Origin: Butyrivibrio sp. | GTDB taxonomy: Bacteria; Bacillota; Clostridia; Lachnospirales; Lachnospiraceae | Length of the DNA: 40,970 bases | Direction of reading: 5' to 3' | Assembly: GCA_024680925.1 (NCBI GenBank) | Contig: JAILBM010000333.1 | Coordinates: 1-40,970, forward strand | Shown here: in pieces, positions 1-7,805 of the stretch | Layout of the letters: each line of letters opens with the position of its first letter | Position numbering within the stretch: the first letter of the stretch is position 1 | The notes under the pieces: generated by a model | What the model was told of the DNA's origin: nothing | The model's input: the letters and a program-made list of their open reading frames with translations, nothing else | Databases searched by the model: none | Translations under genes and position numbers: made by a program

Positions 1-210
1 ATTGCCAAATGGACCTATTCGGGATGGCTTTGTATGTGGATTGTGCTATTTATAGCATGCCTTATTATCTGGATTCCTAAAAGGAATGCGGCTGAAATTG
101 CATCCATGATCAGGATTTCCAAACCGGTGGCTATTGCCACTGCAGTTATTTTTGTTTGGTGTGTTTTAAGCCTTTCAGGTGTCAGTACATATATTTATTT
201 GGGATTTTAA
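1..210 (+). CDS. MBOAT-family O-acyltransferase, C-terminal fragment
   Basis: An open frame runs from the first base to a TAA at 208-210 and encodes 69 residues; the gene starts outside the window. The fragment has two hydrophobic stretches (around residues 7-25 and 44-60) and ends in STYIYLGF. This resembles the FIYFxF-type C-terminus of AlgI/DltB-like membrane-bound O-acyltransferases. Members of that family move acyl groups, usually acetyl, across the membrane onto secreted glycans. The next two genes are SGNH-type proteins, the usual partners of MBOAT proteins, and this supports the call. The catalytic His lies outside the fragment, so the family assignment rests on the tail and the context. 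Confidence 0.6.
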   Translation: MAKWTYSGWLCMWIVLFIACLIIWIPKRNAAEIASMIRISKPVAIATAVIFVWCVLSLSGVSTYIYLGF

Positions 211-227
211 TTGTAGCGAGGTTTTAT

Positions 228-1337
228 TTGGAAGTGTCAAAAGATAAAGAGAAAAAAATCTCAAAATTTAATAATATAAGGGCTTTGATAGCTTTTTTTG
301 CAACTATATTTATTTTACTCGGATTATGTATTGTAGCAGTTGTTTATGTGGATCCTTTTTTTCAGTATCATGAACCGTTGGAAGGCTTTCCTTATGTGGT
401 AGATAATCAGTTGACTCAAAATCCGGGGATGGCAAGACATATGGATTATGACAGTGTGGTTGTGGGCTCCTCTATGACTGTAAACTTTGATACAGATGAT
501 TTTGCTGATAATATGGGGCTTGATACCTTGAAACTTTGCTATAACGGAGCTATGCCCCATGATATTTCAAATATCCTTGATATTGTTTTTGATGAAGATA
601 CTGTTGCAATGCAAAATGGTGGGGTGGATGCGGTTATATTGTGCATAGATCCCTATCAGTACACCGCAGGTATTGAGGATACCAAGTATCCTATTCCTGA
701 GTATCTTTATGATAAGTCTGTATTTAATGATATAGAGTACTTACTGAATAAGGATGTGCTTTTACAGTATATTTTAAGGCCGGTAATTAATAATAATCCC
801 ACAGATCTTTCTTATGTATACAGCAGTTGGTGGACACCGGATTATTATAATATACAGTGGGTTATGCATACTTATACCTATCCTATAGAAGCAGATTCTG
901 AGACAACTTCGGATGTTTATTTGCCCCAGACGGTACAAAATCTGCAGACCAATATTTTGCCTTATATTATAGACAATCCCGATACTGTATTTTATTGTTT
1001 TTATGCCCCATATAGTGTGCTTTTCTGGAATGACTGTATTGTGGAAAAACATTTAGACGCATCTCTTTCACAGTATCAACAAATTGCAGACATTCTTTTG
1101 ACCTATGATAATGTAAGGCTTTTTAGCTTTATCAGCATGGAAGAGGTTGTAACCGATCTTAATCAGTATGCGGATGAGCTGCATTACGCACCCTGGGTCA
1201 ATACCTACATGACAGAGTGTTTTGCGGATGGAACCTGGGAAGTAAACAGTAGTGAAGAAATGTCTGAAATTATTGAGGATATGCGTAGAATAATAGATGA
1301 ATTTGATTATGAGACATTATTTTCAACTGAATGGTAA
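228..1337 (+). CDS. membrane-anchored SGNH-like acyltransfer/esterase protein (MBOAT partner)
   Basis: This 369-residue protein has a short basic N-terminus, one membrane helix (about residues 18-40) and a large extracellular domain. The start is placed at TTG 228, six bases after GAGG at 218-221; the frame stays open further upstream into the MBOAT gene but without a ribosome site. The domain carries VVVGSSMT, which fits the GDS-like nucleophile block of SGNH enzymes. Near the C-terminus DELHYAPWVN fits the Asp-x-x-His block. Proteins of this AlgJ/AlgX/DltD type work with an MBOAT protein to acylate a secreted polysaccharide. Function is inferred from motifs and position 18 bases after the MBOAT stop. 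Confidence 0.65.
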   Translation: MEVSKDKEKKISKFNNIRALIAFFATIFILLGLCIVAVVYVDPFFQYHEPLEGFPYVVDNQLTQNPGMARHMDYDSVVVGSSMTVNFDTDDFADNMGLDTLKLCYNGAMPHDISNILDIVFDEDTVAMQNGGVDAVILCIDPYQYTAGIEDTKYPIPEYLYDKSVFNDIEYLLNKDVLLQYILRPVINNNPTDLSYVYSSWWTPDYYNIQWVMHTYTYPIEADSETTSDVYLPQTVQNLQTNILPYIIDNPDTVFYCFYAPYSVLFWNDCIVEKHLDASLSQYQQIADILLTYDNVRLFSFISMEEVVTDLNQYADELHYAPWVNTYMTECFADGTWEVNSSEEMSEIIEDMRRIIDEFDYETLFSTEW

Positions 1338-1357
1338 GAAAACGGAGGAGTAAAAAT

Positions 1358-2479
1358 ATGTCTAAGAAAAGAAGAAATGAACCTGAAGACGATTTAATAG
1401 ATCTTGATGAAGTGGATTTAGATGAAGAGGATGAGGATACCGCTTATCGTGATGAGGATATTAACCTCGATGAAGAGGAAGATGACCTTGATGATGAAGC
1501 AGATGAAGATGGACATTATAAAAAGAAGTCTATAGATCTTGCTAATTTACCTATTTGGGTTCATGGAATTATTATTGGTATTATTTTATTGATCTTTGCT
1601 GCATCAGCCTGGGCATTATACAGGTGGAATACAGGGACTAAGATTACTTTTTCAAAAACGGATGATATTTCCCAATATGAGGTTGAGCGTCTGGATAATG
1701 TGTTTTATTTAACCGCTGAAGATCTTGAAGGTCATGAAGATGATGGTGTAAATACCATATTGTGCCTGGGAAATGATTCTTTTACCTATAATTCCGGTGA
1801 AAGTGGTTTGGCTCAACAGATAGCAGAGAAAACCGATTCTGTTGTATATAACGCAGGATTTCCCTCCAGTTGTGTTTCCGTAAGAAATGTAGTGTACGAT
1901 AGCTCTTATCCTTTGGACATGTTTAGCTTTTATAATATTACTAAGGACATTGTAAGTGGTGATTTTTCAGGGGCTTTAGAAGCGGCAGGAACTATGGAAG
2001 ACAGTACTTACTATCAGTCAGTGGATTTATTGCAGAATCTTGATATGAGCACTGTTGATATGCTGGTTATTATGTATGATGCACAGGATTATCTTAATCA
2101 GAGAGCCGGAAGAGATTTTAACGATGCTGATAATCCGATTACCTTTATGGGAGCTTATCATGCAGGTATTAAAGCTATCAGAGAGGCATATCCATATATA
2201 CGAATAGTTGTTATGAGTCCTACAATGTGCTATGCATATACTTCTGAGGGACAGATTGTATGTGGTGACACTTATGATTTTGGTAATGGTGCACTACCTA
2301 CATATCTTCAGCATATTATTGATACCTGTGAAGAACTTGGTGTTACATTTGTGGATAATTACTATGGAACAGTTGATGTAGATAATAGTGATGACCTGCT
2401 ACTTGATAATATTCATATGAATGAGGAATGCATAAGTATTATAGCGAATCATTTTGCGCAGCTCATTTTTAATAAATAA
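1358..2479 (+). CDS. single-pass SGNH/GDSL-like protein with acidic cytoplasmic tail
   Basis: A 373-residue protein starting at ATG 1358, seven bases after GGAGGAG (1344-1350). Residues 1-60 are almost entirely Asp/Glu with a short basic start. One membrane helix follows (about 68-92), then an extracellular domain. The domain has LCLGNDSF, a GDS-type nucleophile block, and LLLDNIHMN near the end, matching the Asp-x-x-His block. This gives a plausible Ser-Asp-His triad. It is the second SGNH-type protein after the MBOAT gene and probably acts in the same glycan acylation or deacylation step. The acidic tail is unlike the preceding protein and recurs in the GH25 gene downstream. Substrate unknown. 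Confidence 0.6.
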   Translation: MSKKRRNEPEDDLIDLDEVDLDEEDEDTAYRDEDINLDEEEDDLDDEADEDGHYKKKSIDLANLPIWVHGIIIGIILLIFAASAWALYRWNTGTKITFSKTDDISQYEVERLDNVFYLTAEDLEGHEDDGVNTILCLGNDSFTYNSGESGLAQQIAEKTDSVVYNAGFPSSCVSVRNVVYDSSYPLDMFSFYNITKDIVSGDFSGALEAAGTMEDSTYYQSVDLLQNLDMSTVDMLVIMYDAQDYLNQRAGRDFNDADNPITFMGAYHAGIKAIREAYPYIRIVVMSPTMCYAYTSEGQIVCGDTYDFGNGALPTYLQHIIDTCEELGVTFVDNYYGTVDVDNSDDLLLDNIHMNEECISIIANHFAQLIFNK

Positions 2480-2484
2480 TATAT

Positions 2485-2516
2485 ATGAAGGTAGAGGTTT
2501 TTGCCTCTGCCTTCAT
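2485..2516 (+). terminator. hairpin after the SGNH gene, possible terminator
   Basis: ATGAAGGTAGAGG pairs with CCTCTGCCTTCAT across a TTTTTG loop, with one G-T wobble, starting six bases after the stop at 2479. There is no clear T-run after the stem, so termination efficiency is uncertain. It separates the acylation genes from the small transporter pair. Confidence 0.4.
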
Positions 2517-2535
2517 TTACTATGGGAGGATGATA

Positions 2536-2916
2536 ATGAGAAAACAGATATCCTTGATTTTTTTATTGCAAGTGGCAGTTATGATTTATAGTTTGAACAC
2601 TGTTATTGCAAAATTTGTATCTAATGAGGAAATTTTTTCTTTAAAATTTTTTGCCTTATATTTTTTGGAGTTTTGTTTTTTGGGAATATATGCCATTATG
2701 TGGCAGCAGCTTATAAAGAAATTTGAATTATCTGTTGCCTATGCCAATAAAGCTATGACTCTTTTATGGTCTTTACTGTGGAGTGTACTGATTTTTCATG
2801 AGGGAATTACTATAAACAAAGTTATCGGAATAGTGTTGGTAATGATGGGCATTGTAGTCATTAATGCAACAAAAGACAATGGAAACAATTCTGTGAAAGG
2901 CGGGAATGAAAAATGA
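2536..2916 (+). CDS. small multidrug resistance/EamA-like transporter subunit
   Basis: A 126-residue protein with four predicted membrane helices. The start at ATG 2536 sits six bases after GGGAGG (2524-2529); ATG 2530 abuts the ribosome site and is unlikely. The pattern of four helices with EGITINKVIGIVLVMMGIVVI at the end is typical of the half-size drug/metabolite transporter superfamily (SMR, ArnE/ArnF type). Such proteins act as dimers. It overlaps the next gene by four bases (ATGA), and that gene has the same size and topology, so the two probably form a heterodimer. In this glycan context a lipid-linked sugar flippase role like ArnEF is possible; drug export is the alternative. Confidence 0.6.
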   Translation: MRKQISLIFLLQVAVMIYSLNTVIAKFVSNEEIFSLKFFALYFLEFCFLGIYAIMWQQLIKKFELSVAYANKAMTLLWSLLWSVLIFHEGITINKVIGIVLVMMGIVVINATKDNGNNSVKGGNEK

Positions 2917-3251
2917 TTTTTTATATATTTCTTATGTTGCTTGGGCAGATTATTGTCTCTGTTTCTCAAGTTCTTTTGAAAAAAAGTGCTCAAAAACACT
3001 ATGACAGTGTTATAAGAGAATATCTGAATATATTGGTTGTTTCGGGATATGCACTGCTTGTTATATCGATGTTTATAACAATTATCTGTTATAAAGGACT
3101 TCCGTATATGGGAGTTGTCTTGATGGAATCTGTCAGCTATATAATTATTATGATTTTAAGCAGATTTATTTTTAAAGAGCAGATTGGCTTTGGCAAAATT
3201 TGCGGTATGTCGCTGATAATTTTGGGTATACTCATTTTTTATCTGATTTAA
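2913..3251 (+). CDS. small multidrug resistance/EamA-like transporter, second subunit
   Basis: A 112-residue protein with four hydrophobic helices, translationally coupled to the previous gene through an ATGA overlap. It starts with a helix carrying SVSQVLLKKSA, which resembles the first helix of EamA/ArnE-type half transporters, and ends with GMSLIILGILIFYLI. The last helix follows the FKEQIGFGK loop, matching the EGIT-NK loop of its partner. Sequence similarity to its partner is low, as in heterodimeric pairs such as ArnE/ArnF and YkkC/YkkD. The substrate cannot be read from the sequence; lipid-linked sugar flipping is an inference from the neighbourhood. Confidence 0.6.
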   Translation: MIFYIFLMLLGQIIVSVSQVLLKKSAQKHYDSVIREYLNILVVSGYALLVISMFITIICYKGLPYMGVVLMESVSYIIIMILSRFIFKEQIGFGKICGMSLIILGILIFYLI

Positions 3252-3257
3252 CTAAAG

Positions 3258-3286
3258 TTGCATGAATAAGTCCGCAATGATAAAAT
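3258..3286 (+). promoter_or_regulatory. probable sigma-A promoter of the GH25 gene (extended -10)
   Basis: TTGCAT at 3258-3263, a 17-base spacer and TAAAAT at 3281-3286, preceded by TG at 3278-3279, make an extended -10 promoter. The start would be near 3293, giving about 60 bases of leader before ATG 3353. Confidence 0.45.
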
Positions 3287-3352
3287 TACTATGTATGCGT
3301 AGGCATATATTGAATTTAAATAGTTTTGAAAAGCGCGTGGGAGGAAAACTTA

Positions 3353-6300
3353 ATGAGGAGAAGTTTTACTTTATTTAACCAGCGTCGTAGGGGGAACAAT
3401 CATCGGGATAAGGATGGATTTTTAGATCTTGATGAAGAGTTTGACGATGATTATGAAGATGAGTATGAGGATGAGGAAGATATAGACGATAGGGATGCAT
3501 CATATGATGACGAGTATGATGATGACTATGAAGATGAGGAAGATGATGCAGATGTCTATGATGAAAAATTAGAGGATGAGGTAAATCCCGACTGGAGATA
3601 TGAAAAAGAAACTTCGGATTATCGGGATGATTATAATGATGATATAGATTATGATTCTCGCTATGAGAGCGAATCTGATCGCGATTATGACAGAGAATCA
3701 GATGATGAGTATGACCGCGATTATGACAGAGAATCAGAAGATGAGTATGACCGCGATTACGACAGAGAATCAGACAGAGTCTATGACAGACGTTATGATG
3801 AAGATGTAGATGATAATCGTTCATATTATGGAAGTGATGATTATGAAGAATCAGATGACAGGTATGAAGACGATTATGATCCTTATGATGATGAATATGA
3901 AGAGGCTGCTTATGATGATGACAGATATGATTCTGAATATAGCAGAGACTATCATAATTATTCAAATAAACATAAAAAGGGTAATCAAAATAAAATATTG
4001 TTTTTTTTCTTAAATCTTGGAATGATGGAGAAAGTAGCTATTTTTATTGGTGTTGTAATAATAGCAGGCATAGTTGGGGTGGGTACCTTATATTCTTCAG
4101 CCAAGACACAAAGCGATGCTGTAGAGTCCTTTGCTACATTAGGAGAGGATATATATGGTGTTGAGATAATCGGAGAAAGTGGCCTACTTGCCGTGGCAGA
4201 TGCCAGGAGAGCATCTTTAATTGCTGCCGAGGAGACATCCGAAGAAGAGACAGAAGTTGAAGAAGAGACCGGTATCACAGTCAAAATGAATCTTTCCACT
4301 ATCCAAAGCGATATAAAGATTAAGTTTAACAATAGTCAAACCGGAAAGCTTATTGCAAGTGTTCCGTTTACAGTTACCGTGAAGTTACCTGATGGTTCTA
4401 CTACAAAGTATGAAGATGATGACATGGATGGCATTATCTACAAAAAAGGAATAAGTGCAGGTAAATATACTCTCATTATGGATAAGCTTTCGGATGAGAA
4501 ATATTCAAAATATACAATCAGTACCGAAAGTCAGAGTGTCACTGTAAAAGATACAATCGAGTACAAAACCGTTGATGTTTCGGATGAGATAAAAAAAGAA
4601 TCCGAAGTTAATGTAGCCAAGGAAGATACTGCAGTAAAAACAGAAGTGGAGTCTACACTGACAGATACAGTGGAATATGTGGAATCTACAAAGACAGAGA
4701 TAGGTACAGACAGCAGTGTTACTGAGTACAAATCAATAGAAAAATCCACAATTGTAGATCCGACTTCAGCAAAGCTGGACAGCAGTAATTTACTCAATCT
4801 GAATAAGTTGTTTTTAATGACAACTGAAGACGGAACTGATGAATCTACAAGTACAGATGCTTCAACAGAAGCTACTACGGATTCGTCTGACGGTTCAGAT
4901 ACAGATAATTCCTCTGAAGAAAGTGAGGAAGAGGATACTACAGATTATACTTATAGTATTTCTCTGGGACAGACTTCAATAGAAGTTGGAAGTTCGACCA
5001 GGGCAAGCGTTGAAACCAATTACTCTGATACAAGTGTAACCTGGGCCAGTGACAATACAGATGTCGCTACAGTATCAAGTGACGGAACCATTAAAGGTGT
5101 TTCAGAGGGTACGGCTGTTATTTCAGCTAAATTCAGCAATGATACTACCGTATCGGCAACAATAACAGTTACTGCCAAAAGCCATAGCTATACACTTTCT
5201 GCAGCAACAGCCAATATAGCAGTTGGCGCATCGGTTAAGATTATAGCTTATGATGATGGCACAGAAACCAGTGTAACATGGAGTACAAGTTCAGATTCTA
5301 TTGCTTCAATATCAACTGAAAAGGGAAAATCAGTTACTGTAAAAGGTGTTTCAGATGGAGATGCCACCATAACGGCTTTGTTTTCAGATAACAGTGAAGT
5401 CACCTGCGAAATAACTGTTACAAGTGATGGAGCAATATCGATTTCACCATCAAGTGTAACACTGGTTGTGGGAAATACCAGTTCAGAGATAACAGCAACT
5501 GTTTCCGGACTTTCATCTACAAAAGTTACCTGGAGTGTAGATGATACTTCAGTAGCTACAATAGCCTCATCATCTGATACAAAAGCTACTGTAAAGGGAG
5601 TAAAAGAGGGAACAGCCAAGCTTACTGCTACAAGCGCTGAGGATTCTGATCTGACAGCTGTTATTACAATAACAGTAAAGGATTCTTCCGCATATCTTGT
5701 GGACAAAAGCGGTAATACTGTATATGTGAAGGATACAGATACGGGAGTGTACAGAAAGGCTACATATTCTGATTATTATAAATATTCAGCTTTTTATATT
5801 GCTACTGAAGGTAAAACCTACAAATATACAGGGTGGCAGACCATAGATGGATATACCTATTACTTTGACAAGGACGGTAATTATGTAACTGGTAATCAGG
5901 TAATACAGGGAGCAAGCTATACCTTCGGCTCCGATGGAAGATTGTCTACAGGCTCCGGTGTTATGGGTATTGATGTTTCAAAGTGGAACGGTTCCATTGA
6001 CTGGGCTGCAGTAAAAAACAGTGGAGTTAATTTTGTTATAATAAGATGTGGTTATCGAGGATCCTCTGCTGGAGCTCTTATTGAGGATTCTATGTATAAA
6101 AAGAATATATCCGGAGCTTTAAATGCAGGCTTAAAGGTTGGTGTATATTTCTTTACACAAGCTATAAATGAAGCTGAAGCCGTAGAAGAAGCATCTATGG
6201 TAGCGAGCCTTGTAAAAGGCTATAGTCTTTCATATCCTGTATTTTTAGATGTGGAAGCAAGTAACGGAAGAGCAGATTCACTTTCTGCAGATCAGAGAAC

Positions 6301-6553
6301 TGCAGTTATTAAGGCATTCTGCAATACTATGTCAAGTGCCGGATATAAAACAGGTGTATATGCCAATAAGACTTGGTTAAACAGTTATATAAATACAACG
6401 TCACTTACAAGCTATCGAATCTGGCTTGCGCAATATGCAGCATCGCCTACATATTCAAGAACCAGATATGATATTTGGCAATATTCATCCAAAGGCAGTG
6501 TTTCCGGCATTTCTGGAAATGTTGACATGAATATAAGCTACCTCGGATATTGA
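3353..6553 (+). CDS. membrane-anchored GH25 lysozyme with Big_2 repeats and acidic cytoplasmic tail
   Basis: A 1066-residue protein starting at ATG 3353, eight bases after GGGAGG (3339-3344). Residues about 15-215 are a low-complexity Asp/Glu/Tyr/Arg tail. A membrane helix lies at about 227-247. Outside, a SpaA/prealbumin-like stretch (about 315-400) and a Thr/Ser/Glu-rich linker lead to three Ig-like Big_2 domains (about 533-610, 611-690, 693-770). A cell-wall/choline-binding-type repeat (GWQTIDGYTYYF, about 822) precedes the C-terminal GH25 domain (about 869-1066). The GH25 domain has GIDVSKWNG and FLDVEAS, which hold the expected acidic residues of this muramidase family. It should cleave the MurNAc-GlcNAc bond at the cell surface. 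Type II anchoring of a GH25 enzyme with such a long charged cytosolic tail is unusual. Confidence 0.85.
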   Translation: MRRSFTLFNQRRRGNNHRDKDGFLDLDEEFDDDYEDEYEDEEDIDDRDASYDDEYDDDYEDEEDDADVYDEKLEDEVNPDWRYEKETSDYRDDYNDDIDYDSRYESESDRDYDRESDDEYDRDYDRESEDEYDRDYDRESDRVYDRRYDEDVDDNRSYYGSDDYEESDDRYEDDYDPYDDEYEEAAYDDDRYDSEYSRDYHNYSNKHKKGNQNKILFFFLNLGMMEKVAIFIGVVIIAGIVGVGTLYSSAKTQSDAVESFATLGEDIYGVEIIGESGLLAVADARRASLIAAEETSEEETEVEEETGITVKMNLSTIQSDIKIKFNNSQTGKLIASVPFTVTVKLPDGSTTKYEDDDMDGIIYKKGISAGKYTLIMDKLSDEKYSKYTISTESQSVTVKDTIEYKTVDVSDEIKKESEVNVAKEDTAVKTEVESTLTDTVEYVESTKTEIGTDSSVTEYKSIEKSTIVDPTSAKLDSSNLLNLNKLFLMTTEDGTDESTSTDASTEATTDSSDGSDTDNSSEESEEEDTTDYTYSISLGQTSIEVGSSTRASVETNYSDTSVTWASDNTDVATVSSDGTIKGVSEGTAVISAKFSNDTTVSATITVTAKSHSYTLSAATANIAVGASVKIIAYDDGTETSVTWSTSSDSIASISTEKGKSVTVKGVSDGDATITALFSDNSEVTCEITVTSDGAISISPSSVTLVVGNTSSEITATVSGLSSTKVTWSVDDTSVATIASSSDTKATVKGVKEGTAKLTATSAEDSDLTAVITITVKDSSAYLVDKSGNTVYVKDTDTGVYRKATYSDYYKYSAFYIATEGKTYKYTGWQTIDGYTYYFDKDGNYVTGNQVIQGASYTFGSDGRLSTGSGVMGIDVSKWNGSIDWAAVKNSGVNFVIIRCGYRGSSAGALIEDSMYKKNISGALNAGLKVGVYFFTQAINEAEAVEEASMVASLVKGYSLSYPVFLDVEASNGRADSLSADQRTAVIKAFCNTMSSAGYKTGVYANKTWLNSYINTTSLTSYRIWLAQYAASPTYSRTRYDIWQYSSKGSVSGISGNVDMNISYLGY
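3680..3787 (+). repeat. three tandem 36-bp units in the acidic tail of the lysozyme gene
   Basis: Three direct units begin with CGCGATTA at 3680, 3716 and 3752. The first two are nearly identical; the third diverges in its last third. Each encodes a 12-residue Arg-Asp-Tyr-Asp-Arg-Glu-Ser-type block. The repeat is in frame, so copy-number change would alter tail length without breaking the protein. Confidence 0.8.
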
Positions 6554-6632
6554 TTATATTTTAGTGTGGTTGTAAAATATTTCAGTTCGTATAGTAAATT
6601 ATTATTGATTATATATAAATTGGAGGATATAA

Positions 6633-7721
6633 ATGAGAACTTATTTAGTCACCGGTGGTGCAGGATTTATAGGATCAAATTATATACATTATATGTTTCG
6701 CAAATATGATAATGAAATAAGGATCATAAATGTAGATGCACTTACTTATGCAGGAAATTTAGAGAATCTTTCAGATATTGAAAACAGAGATAACTATACC
6801 TTTGTAAAGGCCAATATTTGTGACAGAGAAGCAATTGATAAAATCTTTGCAGAAAATGATATAGACAGAGTTGTTCATTTTGCAGCAGAAAGTCATGTTG
6901 ACCGCAGCATTGTCAATCCTGAAATCTTTGTTCAGACAAATGTTCTCGGAACAGCTACAATGCTTAATGCAGCCAAGAAGGCCTGGGAACTTCCTGACGG
7001 AAGCTTTAAAGAGGGTAAGAAGTTTTTACATGTATCTACAGATGAAGTTTATGGTTCACTTCCTGAAGATGGCGGATATTTCTACGAAACAACACCTTAT
7101 GCTCCTCATAGCCCATACAGTGCAAGCAAGGCCGGTTCAGATATGCTTGTAAGAGCATATATGGATACATACAAATTTCCGGCTAATATAACTAACTGCT
7201 CTAACAACTATGGACCTTACCAGTTCCCTGAGAAGCTTATTCCGCTTACAATCAATAATGCTCTTGCAGGTAAAAAGCTTCCTATATACGGTGATGGCAA
7301 AAATGTTCGTGACTGGCTCTATGTTGATGATCATGCCAAGGCAATTGATATGGTTCAGGAAAAAGGAAAACTTTTTGAAACCTACAATGTTGGCGGACAT
7401 AATGAAAAGCAGAATATTGAAATAGTTAAGACAATTATAGAGGTTCTTCGTGAGGAGCTTTCTGATGATGATCCAAGAAAGGCACATGTAACAGAGGATC
7501 TTATTACTTATGTTGAAGATCGTAAAGGTCATGACAGAAGATATGCCATAGCTCCGGATAAGATCAAAGCTGAAATTGGCTGGGAGCCTGAAACAATGTT
7601 CAAAGAAGGAATCCGTAAGACTATAAAGTGGTTCTTTGAAAACGAAGAATGGATGAAGAATGTTACCAGTGGAGATTATCAGAAATATTATGAAGGCATG
7701 TACAGCAAAAAGCTTTCATAA
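6633..7721 (+). CDS. rmlB: dTDP-glucose 4,6-dehydratase
   Basis: A 362-residue short-chain dehydrogenase-type enzyme that converts dTDP-glucose to dTDP-4-keto-6-deoxyglucose. The NAD-binding GGAGFIGSNY lies at the N-terminus. STDEVYGSL and the YSASKAGSD catalytic Tyr-xxx-Lys block follow, then the RDWLYVDDH motif typical of RmlB. Length is near the usual 340-360. ATG 6633 follows TTGGAGGATATAA, a strong ribosome site. It heads the rmlB-rmlA-rmlC group; rmlD is not among the neighbours. No convincing terminator separates it from the lysozyme gene. Confidence 0.95.
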   Translation: MRTYLVTGGAGFIGSNYIHYMFRKYDNEIRIINVDALTYAGNLENLSDIENRDNYTFVKANICDREAIDKIFAENDIDRVVHFAAESHVDRSIVNPEIFVQTNVLGTATMLNAAKKAWELPDGSFKEGKKFLHVSTDEVYGSLPEDGGYFYETTPYAPHSPYSASKAGSDMLVRAYMDTYKFPANITNCSNNYGPYQFPEKLIPLTINNALAGKKLPIYGDGKNVRDWLYVDDHAKAIDMVQEKGKLFETYNVGGHNEKQNIEIVKTIIEVLREELSDDDPRKAHVTEDLITYVEDRKGHDRRYAIAPDKIKAEIGWEPETMFKEGIRKTIKWFFENEEWMKNVTSGDYQKYYEGMYSKKLS

Positions 7722-7749
7722 TAAAGGCTGTTCAGGAAATCTATAAAAG

Positions 7750-7786
7750 CCAATATTGCAATACTGATATTGGAATCATCTATAAT
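7750..7786 (+). promoter_or_regulatory. inverted repeat and consensus -10 box upstream of rmlA
   Basis: CCAATAT (7750-7756) and ATATTGG (7767-7773) form a perfect 7-bp dyad. A consensus TATAAT follows at 7781-7786. The best -35, TTGCAA at 7756-7761, is 19 bases away, which is long, and the implied start falls close to the ribosome site. It is a weak or regulated promoter at best, with the dyad a possible operator. Confidence 0.3.
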
Positions 7787-7805
7787 ATATTTAGGAGATT
7801 TTACA

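Noticed and set aside
156-227. Longer N-terminus for the first SGNH-type protein
   Set aside because: It would overlap the end of the MBOAT gene by 55 bases and has no ribosome site; TTG 228 has GAGG at good spacing.
3680-3787. CRISPR-like direct repeats
   Set aside because: Units are contiguous, in frame and without spacers, so this is a coding repeat.
3375-3965. Long minus-strand open frame rich in His, opposite the lysozyme tail
   Set aside because: It is the mirror of the Asp/Glu/Tyr codon repeats (GAT/GAC read backwards give His-rich protein); no ribosome site and no recognisable domain.
5248-5706. Minus-strand open frame of 152 codons opposite the Big_2 repeats
   Set aside because: Ser/Val/Thr-rich shadow of the repeat coding sequence, with no start signal.
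7137-7532. Minus-strand open frame inside rmlB
   Set aside because: Shadow of a clear enzyme gene, with no ribosome site.
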